This document shows, in pieces, positions 7,726 through 17,193 of a DNA stretch of 23,656 nucleotides. Both the position numbers and the translations under genes were made by a program. The notes beneath the pieces are model-generated. The model did no database searches and was not told where the DNA came from. It worked only from the letters and a program-made list of their open reading frames with translations. Numbering within the stretch: position 1 is the stretch's first letter; each line of letters begins with the position of its first letter. Source of the stretch: Hysterium pulicare CBS 123377 (lineage: Eukaryota; Ascomycota; Dothideomycetes; Hysteriales; Hysteriaceae); the NCBI GenBank assembly GCA_000467715.1, contig AJFK01000812.1, positions 1 through 23,656 of the forward strand. Reading direction: 5' to 3'.

Positions 7726-10660
7726 ATGGCTGAAGCGGTGGCCGTAGTCAGTATCGTTGCAAACATCGTCCAGCTCGTTGACTTCGGCTCTAAAATCTTG
7801 AGTCGTCTCGCCGAATTTCAATCGAACGTAGGAGACGTCCCAGCATCATTTCGCCATCTCAAAGCAGAGTTACCTGTGCTGCTAGACACACTTCAACAAA
7901 CGAAAGCAGCTATTGATGCCGGTTCCATAGCGGAAGCGTCCAGAAAAGCTCTTCTTCCTGTCATTGAAGGGTGCCTTGCTCAGATTAAGTCGCTTGATGG
8001 CGTGATTCTCAAAGCTTTACCAATTTCAGGCAGCTCCTGGTCGAAAAGAACCACAAAGGCATTTCTAAGCCTTCGATATGACGGGAAAATTGAGAAGATA
8101 ACGAAAGTCATCCGCGGATATGTTCAGACCCTAACTTACTATGCCGCTACCTCATCGACATTGCGGCCTTTGACAGGTAGGTTTCTCAACCCTGGTCAGA
8201 TATCTACAACCCCAAAAATACTCTTTCCTAGTAACCAGATCTTGCTACGTCCTACTCCATGCTCTACGCTGTGCCGTTTTGGCACCGAGTTAAACTGCCA
8301 TGAAGAGGTACCTCAACTAACCTTCCACTACAGGCCCTACCGCCGTCCTATGTAACCATCCACCTGAACTGTCACCATCCTCGACAGTACCCTTTCGGCG
8401 AGATGATGACTTTGTAAGCCGGGAAAGCCTCGACACGATACGACGGATATGTGGCAAGCAAGCATCTTGCGCGGCACTCGTTGGCCTTGGGGGTGTCGGG
8501 TAGGCAATAGATCCCGCCAGCGTGAACTGGATACTAACTGACGCTCTGCATAGGAAGTCCCAGATTGCCATCGAGTATTCCTACCAGGTGCGGAATGAGT
8601 CACCGGACATATGGACGTTCTGGGTGCATGCAGGTACCCAAGCCCGGTTCAAGGAAGACTACAGGAGAATTGCTGAGATAACCAAAATGGACGGCTGGGA
8701 CAACGCCCAAGCAGATATTCTACACCTTGTTCACAATTGGCTATGCAATGAGTCACACGGACGCTGGGTCATGATCGTTGATAATGCTGATGATCCGAGC
8801 GTGTTCTTTGGTTTACGCAGTGGAACACAAGGTGCTGAAGTTAATGAGCCGGGCCAAGCAGCAGAGCCCTTATCAGACTTTCTACCCCAATCGCCCAACG
8901 GGTCGATCCTTATTACTTCTCGGAACCGGAATCTGGCGTATAGACTGACGGGAAAGCACGCCAACATTGTCGAAGTCAAGCCGATGGACGGAGGCGATGC
9001 CCTGGTTCTTCTCCAGAAGAAGCTCAGCCGCAATATTAACGAGGACGATGCGGCTCAACTACTAGAAGCGCTTGACTATATGCCACTTGCTATCACCCAG
9101 GCGGCGGCTTATATTGAGGAGAGAGCGCCGCGTATGACTATCTCACTATATCTAGATGATGTTCGTAGAACCGACAATGAACAATTCCGTTTACTTGAAA
9201 AGGATGTAGGAGACAATCGCAGGGACGGCAGAGCATCTAATTCCATCATCGCCACCTGGCAAATCTCATTTGAGCATATCCGGAAAGATATGCCGACGGC
9301 TGCTCGACTTCTATCGCTAATGTGTCTTTTCGACAGGCAGGGCATTCCAGTGTCCCTTCTTCAAGGTCGATACCAGCAAGATGGAGATCAAGAACCGGAC
9401 TTTGAAGAGGACATACACACATTGAGGAGCTATTCTCTTGTCAGGATGAACGCGGACGGTGACGAGTTCGAGATGCATCGACTGGTGCAGTTCTCGACAA
9501 GGAAATGGCTGGCCCTTCACAATGAGCTAGAAGGATGGAAAGAAAGATATATACGCACGCTTGACTTGGCTTTTCCGGATGGGGCCTACGAGAATTGGAC
9601 AATATGCCAAAGACTGTTTCCGCACGTGGACGTAGTGATGGATTTTCGGCCGAGAAATAACGTATACCTGGAACAGTGGGCGAATATTCTTTGGAAAGCT
9701 GGACGGTATGCATGGGAGAAAGGCGACTACATTAAAGCGGAGGAGATGGATAAACAGGCGCTGGAGGGGTTCGAAAATACAATGGGAAAGGATCATCCAG
9801 ACACGCTCTCAGTCCTAAATAACTTAGCACTAGTACTAAATTACCAGGGAAAGTACAAGGAGGCAGAGAAAATATACAGACTAGCGCTAGAGAGGAAAGA
9901 GAAGGTGCTAGGGAAAGATCATCCTGACACGCTTATTAGCCTTAGCAACCTAGCAGTAGTGCTACAAGACCTAGGAAAGTACGAGGAGGCAGAGGAGATG
10001 ATCCAACAAGCGCTAGAGATTAGAGAGAAGGTGCTGGGGAAAGAGCATCCTGACACGCTTTCTAGCCTTGGCGACCTAGCATTAGTGCTATGCCACCAGG
10101 GAAAGTATAAGGAGGCAGAAGAGATGAACCAACAAGCGCTAGAGATCAGAGAGAAAGTGCTGGGAAAAGAGCATCCTAACACGCTAACAAGCCTTGGCAA
10201 GCTAGCATTAGTGCTGCAAGACCAGGGAAAGTATAAGGAGGCAGAAGATATAAACCGACAAGCGCTAGAGGGGAAAGAGAAGGTACTAGGGAAAGAGCAT
10301 CCTGGCACGCTTTCTAGCCTTAGCAACCTAGCATTAGTGCTGCAAGACCAGGGAAAGTATAAGGAGGCAGAAGATATAAACCGACAAGTGCTAGAGGTGA
10401 CAGAGAAGGTGCTGGGAAAAGAGCATCCTGACACGCTCACGAGCGTCTACTGCCTTGCGCACTTGCTACACGAGCAGAAGCGGTATAAAGATGCTTTACC
10501 CTTCTACGAAAGAGCATGCGCCGGCCGTCAGAAAACACTTGGGCCGGATCATCCGGACACCAAGGCATGTTTATCCTGGTACGCTGACCTCCTAGAAACA
10601 TTGGGTTCGAAGGCAGGACTGGAAGGGCCGGAGACAGAGTTGGAAGATTCTAATTTGTAA
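7726..10660 (+). CDS. SesA - NB-ARC - TPR STAND (NLR-like) receptor
   Basis: Exons 7726-8176, 8334-8499 and 8554-10660 give 907 aa. Residues 1-150 (MAEAVAVVSIVANIVQLVDF...) match the SesA-type N-domain of fungal NLR-like proteins. The NB-ARC ATPase carries Walker A GLGGVGKS (about 201-208), Walker B RWVMIVDNADD (276-286), the sensor-like GSILITSRNR (322-331), MPLA (382-385, for GLPL) and the MHRLVQ motif near 513-518, which ends the winged-helix part. TPR repeats follow from about 575, with an exact 42-residue period from residue 617. Such proteins are cytosolic switches: TPRs sense a ligand, the ATPase oligomerises, and the N-domain signals, often to cell death (family knowledge). Intron 2 (54 bp) splits the P-loop codon before K207, so retention stops translation there. 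Intron 1 is unusually long (157 bp). The TAA stop lies inside a GTAAGT (10657-10662), so a further 3' exon is possible. Confidence 0.88.
9785..10540 (+). repeat. Tandem 126-bp repeats encoding TPR units
   Basis: Six consecutive 126-bp units start at 9785, 9911, 10037, 10163, 10289 and 10415; a diverged seventh starts at 10541. Each encodes a 42-residue kinesin-light-chain-like TPR beginning GK(D/E)HPxTL. There are no length differences between units. The units starting at 10163 and 10289 share about 70 nearly identical bases, from LALVLQDQGKYKEAEDINRQ onward, which points to recent duplication or gene conversion. Confidence 0.9.
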
Positions 10661-11527
10661 GTACTATCTGTGTTCTATGGTATAAAACTCCTTGATTCAC
10701 TAACACGACTTTTTGAAACCTCTCACACTAAGAAGTTTCTTTATAGAGCATACTTCTTAAGTATTCAGAAGGCGGCAAGTCCGCATATAGAAGCAAGTTG
10801 TAGGTAGTACGTGCGGCAAACGGGTACACTAGCTGGAAGGGCAGCCACACCCGTACCGGCCATGACCTAGTCGCCTGGTTCTTAACTTAGGATGGGAAGC
10901 AGAGGAAGCGGCCAAGAAGCTACTCTGCTCCTAGTCAGCGTTGGGTTCGTCAGTCGCACCCAATCTGAGCCTTCTCACAGAAGACCCATATCCCATCACA
11001 GACAACAGGTTAGGTTCGAACTTGAACCTTCTACTACCTCATATGCCGTCTACATGTATTCGTGTGGCATAAAAATATAATGACAACTCTCAAATTCCAT
11101 GCACGACCAGAGACTCACGAAGAAATAGAATAGCATATCTTCTCAGCTCATCACCTAGGTTCTCATCTACGTTCTCATGAGGTGATGCCGAGATGATGTC
11201 CGGGCTGTGCCCGATGGTTGATCTTCAGTGTTCACTTCTCATAAACCAGTGAATACTCTGAGGTCCAGCTTATCTATCGCATTAGATTACAATCTGCAAA
11301 TGCCACACGTCCAAACATTATACATGAGGCACCGCCATGTCGTTATGTAGGCCAATCACTATCAAGGAGCAAACGCCGCGATGCGGGGGTGAGGCACAGC
11401 TCACATGACCTTTCTCTTTAGGCAGCATCCGTAGGATAGATTTACATCTCGGTCCACTCTTATAATTCAATTCTCGAGTAGATACCCATCTACTTATTTC
11501 TTATGAAATCTAGCTCTCGGCCTATTA
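10661..11527. other. Intergenic region, NLR-like gene to DUF4238 gene
   Basis: 867 bp with no gene I can support. It should hold the NLR gene's 3' end and the DUF4238 promoter. If the NLR transcript uses the GTAAGT at 10657, AG acceptors at 10732 or 10746 would add a short C-terminal extension. A small inverted repeat (CATCACCT / AGGTGATG) lies near 11150-11190. The 62-codon frame at 10892 does not look coding. Confidence 0.4.
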
Positions 11528-13931
11528 ATGATGGCGTCCTCACAAGGCTCTTCAACGTCTGCAGACTCGCAGTACCATCACTTCATACCACAATTCATTC
11601 TGCGAAACTTCTCACATATCTACCAGCCCTCTCCAGGTCAGTCAAAGAAGGCGTCAAAACGCAGGGGAAATAAGGCGAAGGGGGGGCCTTACCCTGGCGA
11701 CCAAATGGTCAACATAATTGATCTCAAAGACGATGCACCAACTCTCACAGAGTCCCGGATTAGACGCACCTTTGGATTGACGGATATGTACCGCGATTTT
11801 GCGAAGACTTCTGACCAGCAATACCTCGAAAAGGAGCTTGGAAAACTCGAATCCCGGGCTGGTCATATCATAACTCGTATAAGGAAGTCACTGGAATCTG
11901 GACAACTGGCAGTATCGATGCCCCGACAAGAAAAAGATATCTTACGCAAGTTCCTATTCATCATGAAATACCGGGGAAGGGGATTTCATCAACGTTTTGT
12001 CGGCAACGAGTCTGGAGAATATTCAGAAGATGACAAAGTCAAGTTCATCGAATACATGCGAGATAAAGGCTACCAAAAGCCTCTAGACGTGTGGTTTAAC
12101 AGCATACAAGTAATTCTAGAGTTGGAAATGGACTTGGGAGGGAAGTGGCGCACCGAACTGTTGGATCGGATGTACCCTGATGATGCGATGGGGTACATAA
12201 TGAATATTGAAGGGTTCTTCCTCGCGCTCTGCACACCTGACAGCTCACACGCTGAGTTCATCCTAACGGAGAACTGCTACAATGTTCATGAGGGACCAAA
12301 TAGTATTGCAGTGAACCCGATCACTGATGAAGTCGAACCTGGCTGCTGGACGTCGTATCACGAATTCAGTCCGATATCCCCGAAGCTGATGCTGGTTTTG
12401 CGGAGCGTACTTCTCCCAAACTCCAGGGAGGACGCAAGCGAGAGTATTAAGAAGTGGAGGGAGAATATGTACGAAGCCAATGCCAGTTTGCATGCTAACC
12501 CTTCTGCTGCCAACTCGATACTCGCGGATCTTCCCGTCACCAAAGCACGAAACTCCTACTCTTCAGTAGGTCCTCAGGGAATGCAACTTCTCCCTGGTGA
12601 AGATGGCTCCCGGCGCTCTAGTCACAATTTCATTTTCCCTATCTTCCAAATATCTACTATTCACGTCGAAAAGATCAATACCATCCTACTTGATAATGCA
12701 CACAAGACTTCGGCTGTTGCGTTCAAGTCTCGATCTGCATTGAAAGACACCTTAGTGTATTATCTCACTCTTCCAGCTGATCAAGGTTTCAAGCTTGTTG
12801 GAGACCAACCAAACGATACTCGAATAGTTTACCTGTCGAAGCTGAAGAAAGTGTTGGATCAACTGGGATCTGACGTCCAACTCGTATATAAGAAGTTGCC
12901 CAATATCAAAGAAGTTAAAGAAAAGGCCTTTGAAACAATGGGCCAAGAGTTCATGAAGCATCTACCGGAGCAACCATCAGATTTCATGCAGCTCTACACC
13001 AAACTAGGTACAGTTCTTCCCTCAAACCAAACTTCTCTCTAATGCCAAATGTACAGGTGGAAGCGGCGCAGTTATGCCAAAAGACATGGACCAAGTTCAA
13101 AAAATGCGTTTTCTGAGAATCAAAATCGACGTATGGACGAAAGGTCTAGACGAAGCGATCCGGGAAAAAGTGCGAGATAATCTGCGGGATATCTTCTGCC
13201 AGCTGCCTTCTCGTCGCCTTTGGATGTACCTCAAGCAACTCAGAATAATGTCGCTACGGCCTCCGCGGGCGGGGACTCCTCTTGCCATGTCCAGGCTCGA
13301 CAACGACTACCGCGAGCTCATGGATGGGCCTGAAGATATTATTGTGAAGGGTAGGTATCGGCTTATCCTTTTGTACTTAGCTAATTTGGTGCTCCGCAGC
13401 CAGCCATCTAGTACATCCCGAGAAACTCGGTCGTTTGTTGCACTTCACTGTAATGAAGGACATTCAATACCGGCGCAATCCTGGCCTCGGTCCATCGTCT
13501 GACTTTACTCTGGACGAGGCTGGCGCAAAGCGCTTGTGTGAAATCACAGCTATTACGTTTGGGCCTGCTGGTAAGTTCTAAACTTCATCCTTTCAGTCTC
13601 AATTGCTAACATTCAGGTAAGGGAGTATTTGCGATTGTGGTAAGTCAACGTGCAAACCATCAGCTAGCCTTTCCTTTGGTAAACTTCATCTGCAGGTATT
13701 GAACCAATCGAGAATAAGGCCAAGTCCGTGACATCTACGCTTCGAGCTACCGAGGGTTATAAGCCGTTTATGAATCCTGTATGGAATGTGGAGGAGAATA
13801 TCGAGGTACTAGCGAGGTCATATGTACGGGAAGACGTCGATAGCCTTTTGGGGGAGAAGTTGCCGAAAGGAACGCTGCAGGAATTGAAGGAGGTGTTGTT
13901 TAACATCGTCTATCCTACCTATAGCAAATAA
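11528..13931 (+). CDS. DUF4238-domain protein
   Basis: Exons 11528-13007, 13057-13350, 13400-13570 and 13696-13931 give 726 aa in a single frame. The N-terminus has the DUF4238 signature QYHHFIPQFILRNFS (15-29). Further family-typical stretches follow: TDMYRDF, the helix YLEKELGKLESRAGHIITRI, FLFIMKYRGRGFHQRF, FILTENCYNV and SPKLMLVLRSVLLP. No signal peptide or membrane helix is evident, so it is probably intracellular. The part after about residue 490 is helical and unrecognised. Introns 1 and 2 are both 49 bp. The third gap (13571-13695, 125 bp) contains a perfect acceptor-donor junction, TTCAG|GTAAGG, at 13616/13617, so it can be removed as two abutting introns. The biochemical role of DUF4238 is not known to me. 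It lies downstream of the NLR-like gene on the same strand. ATG occurs twice at the start (11528, 11531). Confidence 0.83.
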
Positions 13932-13994
13932 GCAAAAAGTGACGGCGGATAGTAGACTGGAGTTACGACTTATGTATGGCTTCACAAAAGTTAG

Positions 13995-14291
13995 CAAATT
14001 TGGCCTAGGCAGGTTGTTAGGCTATGTGTTGCTCATCTTACCTTTCTCAAGGAGGAAACAAATGCCTACAAGAACAATGTGTTTCATTCGGCAACTGGTA
14101 AGCGTGGCCGAGCTAGCCTTATAAAACTCTCATTGATTGCCCTGTGGCCTCAACATGACGGGGATCCTCATCCCACGGAAGACGCAAACCTGGTCCCCGA
14201 GCATTATGCAAGAATGTACCATCCTGATCCTGCCTTGCTGGGGATTACAATTTATTTGTATGGTGAATCCGGGCCTTCAGCTCAGGACTAG
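13995..14291 (+). pseudogene. Coding-like fragment of an unrecognised gene
   Basis: A 98-codon frame, open from just after a TAG at 13992-13994 to a TAG at 14289-14291, reads like real protein: LTFLKEETNAYKNNVFHSAT, then GKRGRASLIKLSLIALWPQ, then a charged His/Asp/Pro stretch and ITIYLYGESG. There is no ATG until near the end (the M of ARMYHPDPAL), and I could not find an upstream exon joining in frame. It follows the DUF4238 gene by about 60 bp. It could be the 3' remnant of a decayed gene or the last exon of a gene I failed to assemble. The protein is not recognised. Confidence 0.35.
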
Positions 14292-14397
14292 AATATGTGA
14301 TAATTTGGCATCCGGGCGAGGACTCTAGAATCCTCAATGTCACTTTGGTAGTGTACTGATACAGGAGGAGGAGATCCAGCCGAACGGTAAGGTCTGA

Positions 14398-14436
14398 TCT
14401 AGTTCCCGTTGTGGATCCCGGTTCCAGTTGCCCGGT
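14398..14436 (+). repeat. Short dispersed GC-rich repeat, copy 2
   Basis: Second copy of the repeat at 7157-7193, same orientation, beginning TCTAGTTCCCGTTGTGGATC. Downstream to about 14470, pieces of it (TAGTTCCCG, CCCGGT) recur, as if the unit had been locally duplicated and diverged. Confidence 0.4.
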
Positions 14437-14693
14437 CCTAGTCACCCGGTTGTAGTTCCCGCTCCCGTCCCGAGAACCCCCACTTGGTCTGAGCTGGCCC
14501 TCCCCAACAAAACTCTCTATTAAGAGACCCTTAGGCTTTGGTTGTCTTACTTTGATACTCTCATTATCTTTTGAGCTTTCTCAACATATACATCTATTCG
14601 AGAACCCGGTGGATTCAGTTTTACTCGGTCACCGTTTGACGCTCCATTTTCTACTACTTGTCATGACTACTGTGAGCGACGACACTATTCGAT

Positions 14694-15312
14694 ATGGCAG
14701 CAAATGCCCATCCCTACTCGATCAAGCTCAGGAAGTCATCTGGACCTTGTTTGGAGCAGTATTTACCTTCTAGCTCTGCTCCGTCACAGCAGTATTCATC
14801 TTGTCGCTATGCTGGTCCGCTATTCAACCCATCCTCATCTCCCTGGGCTTGCAGGAACCACTACCGCCGCAAGCCCCGTCCGCTGTCGAAGTCACCGTTG
14901 CTCGATTTCCCGTGGACGGACGAGCCCCGCGGTCTCACCACAACTCCCGAGCCAGTCCATGTAGAACCCAACTTCTTTCCCTCATATTCCAGACGTTTTT
15001 AAATTTTGGAACCTTCCACCGAACCACATAATTCAGAGAGATTTTGAAACGACACAGCTGAAACATCAACCTGTCTATCAGTATGATGGGATATACTTGA
15101 CAATCTATTCGTTCGCGCTAGATGATCTGCTAGAGAATCACCACGTTCCTGAGATCTTCAAGCCAAGCTCCAGAACGTTTGGAGATGTCTTCGTCGCGAA
15201 GCTCAGGAAACGACACTGTGGAATGCATGGGTGGGCTGAATATGAGGATCTAGACCGACAATTTCTCACTCTACCGTGTGTTCAGGAAGCATATTCGAAG
15301 TTACGGAGCTAG
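14694..15312 (+). CDS. Small unrecognised protein, two exons
   Basis: Exons 14694-14931 and 14993-15312 give 185 aa. Residues 1-79 are Ser/Pro/Arg-rich (PSSSAPSQQYSS, then KSPLLDFPWTDEPR), probably disordered. Residues 80-185 look like a compact domain: DVFKFWNLPPNHIIQRDFET, then YQYDGIYLTIYSFALDDLL, then PSSRTFGDVFVAKLRKRHC. I do not recognise it. The 61-bp intron starts with a weak GTCTCA donor and ends in TTCCAG after a pyrimidine tract; frame is kept exactly. Exon 2 is the more credible part. An overlapping ATG at 14663 in another frame (MTTVSDDTIRYGSKCPSLLD) is a competing first exon. The gene lies between two clusters and could be lineage-specific or a remnant. Confidence 0.42.
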
Positions 15313-16296
15313 TGATGCTCGCCGTAAAAAAAAAAGGGAATATTCATGACAAACTGAGTAGGGTCAACCACATATGGCTTTGCGGGCCGTTATTGGAAAT
15401 CATATGGTCGCTAGCATAGGCCTGCGGATCTTATTTTCATGGTTTCCCTCTCCCTATCTCGATTGCCATGCTTCTTCGATGTCTTTCTTGATTCCTCTCA
15501 GCTTCTTTTGCGATCGCACCAGGCTTCTGAACGCTTAGGCTGTCCGTACTGTTATCAATGGTCGAGCACGTCAACGGGCGGTCTACGAACTATAAGAAGG
15601 AATTCCAATGTGACATGAGTCAGGTTGCGGGAGCTGGGTTGGGATTTAGTATCCGATGATTTGATTCGTGAAGGAGAGTTGAAGCTGAGACTTTGGTTGT
15701 ATGGTTTGTCAGCAATCCTTCCCGCTATGCCTCTTCCGACCAGGCTCTTTCGAGCTCAGTATTTTGGGGTATAAAGACGTGCAATTGCAAGTTGTCAAAC
15801 TGAGAGACGAATTCCGCTCTCGATTTTTTGGCCGACTTGTGACCAAGGTCACAGACATGCATTTACTTCAAACTTCACGCCAATGATGATAGGCGTATAT
15901 TATAGGAGCTATAACCTTATTCGAGTTTCCTAATTTTTCCGATTGAATTAATACCAAGGGAATTTACGTGGAAGCAGAATTAGGAAATTCTAACGTCGCA
16001 TCGTTCTTGACCCAAGATGCCGCAAGTATGGATGCTGGAAAGAGCATTCAGGCAGCATCATCTCCATTCTGCAAAGGTGGACCCAAGTGAAACTATGAAC
16101 TACACATCAACATGGCTCTCAAATTACCATCCCATCTTTCCAAACACTATCATTGAAGACATAGATATATCAAGACTTATTATAACACTTTCTTCGACAT
16201 ATTCACTCCTTTATCCTGCACTCGAACGCCGAAACACCCAACCATCTCGAGTTCCAATCCCACTTATTACATTCACATCCAAGCCTCACATTCATC
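15313..16296. other. Intergenic region upstream of the methyltransferase
   Basis: Almost 1 kb with no supported gene. It holds a run of ten A residues near 15327, a short near-palindrome TGTGACCAAGGTCACA at 15838-15853, and, from about 16140 on, an A/C/T-rich stretch typical of a 5' leader. A 100-codon frame from 16017 is in a different frame from the methyltransferase and is not convincing. Confidence 0.4.
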
Positions 16297-17193
16297 ATAA
16301 GCCAAAACATCTTCGATAACCCCGCCTTCTGGTCCCGCTATTGCGCTCTCCCCCACTCCACACACGGCCTCTCCTCAGCCAGCGAATGGCCTAGTGTCCA
16401 ACGCATCCTCGGCCCCGTCAATGGCCTCCGCTGTCTCGATCTCGGATGCGGCGAAGGTTTCTTCTGCCAATGGGCCATCGAAAACGGCGCTTTCTCCGTC
16501 CTCGGCATCGATATCTCAGAAAACATGCTTGAGTCCGCACGAAAACGTCGCAATGGGATGAAACTAGCTTGGGAACTATCGACAACTTATCAGCAAGGGA
16601 ACTTGGAAACAGTGGTGTTGAAGGAGAAGAGCTATGATTTGGTGGTTAGTATGATGGTGATGCATTATCTGCCGGATGAGGCGTTTTTGAGGCTGCTACG
16701 GGAGGTGTATAAAGCCTTGACACCTGGCGGACAGTTCGTTTTTTCGATCGTACATCCATTAGATGATTCCTCCTACACGAAACCCGGCGCTGCACTCGAT
16801 GCTTGCATGGACATCTACATGGAGGGATTAAGGGAGAGGAAGTGGTTGGGTACGAGCGTGAAGAAGTATCATCGAATGGTTTGCACATATTCGATGATGG
16901 CGCTTGAGGCCGGATTCAAGGTCAAGACTTTGAAGGATGTTGTTACGGAGGCGGATGGGGCGAGACGGTTCATGGATGATTGGGTTGGAAAGGAGAAGCC
17001 TATGTATCTGGTTCTTCAGCTTGAGAAACAGTCGGCGCAAGCGGTAAACTCCAGTAGGCACGGGCCGTTGTGGGAAGATATACGAGATATGCTGTTCGGT
17101 ATTTCACGTGAGAGGTTACGTGAGAAGTCCGTGGAAGGTCACTCAATAGAAGGGACGACCCCCGTGGCTGGCATTCATAGAAATTCGATTTAG
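16297..17193 (+). CDS. Class I SAM-dependent methyltransferase, start codon apparently lost (ATA)
   Basis: The frame from 16297 encodes a Rossmann-fold small-molecule methyltransferase (Methyltransf_11/25-like) of 298 residues. It opens, after ATA, with SQNIFDNPAFWSRYCALPHS. Motif I, LDLGCGEG, is at 47-54, the acidic residue after strand 2 (GIDIS) at D72, and motif IV-like DLVVSMMVMHYL near 113-124. The frame is open back to a stop at 16183-16185 but has no ATG before 16525, which is downstream of the SAM-binding motifs. Relatives, as I recall them, begin MSQNI(F/Y)DNP, so the codon at 16297 should be ATG. No upstream exon with a good donor joins in phase. The frame is otherwise intact. The tail after LVLQLEKQ (about residue 250) is longer than usual. 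Possibilities are non-AUG initiation, a recently silenced gene, a missed exon, or a base error. The substrate is unknown. Confidence 0.7.
   Translation: MSQNIFDNPAFWSRYCALPHSTHGLSSASEWPSVQRILGPVNGLRCLDLGCGEGFFCQWAIENGAFSVLGIDISENMLESARKRRNGMKLAWELSTTYQQGNLETVVLKEKSYDLVVSMMVMHYLPDEAFLRLLREVYKALTPGGQFVFSIVHPLDDSSYTKPGAALDACMDIYMEGLRERKWLGTSVKKYHRMVCTYSMMALEAGFKVKTLKDVVTEADGARRFMDDWVGKEKPMYLVLQLEKQSAQAVNSSRHGPLWEDIRDMLFGISRERLREKSVEGHSIEGTTPVAGIHRNSI

Larger units (their letters stand above)
13932..14693. other. Intergenic region after the DUF4238 gene
   Basis: Besides the coding-like fragment at 13995-14291, this region holds copy 2 of the short repeat (14398-14436) and a GC-rich, internally repetitive tract to about 14480 in which CCCGGT and TAGTTCCCG recur. 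A C/T-rich leader before the next small gene follows. I see nothing else. Confidence 0.4.

Noticed and set aside
9919-10440. 173-codon minus-strand frame opposite the TPR repeats
   Set aside because: It is the antisense shadow of the repetitive TPR coding sequence; its own periodic Ser/Cys-rich sequence simply follows the 126-bp repeat.
10980-11040. GGTTCGAAC-like B box suggesting a tRNA gene
   Set aside because: No matching A box, acceptor stem or cloverleaf could be formed around it.
15838-15853. Near-palindrome TGTGACCAAGGTCACA as a regulator site
   Set aside because: It resembles nuclear-receptor half-sites, but fungi lack those receptors and a 7-base inverted arm occurs by chance in a window this size.
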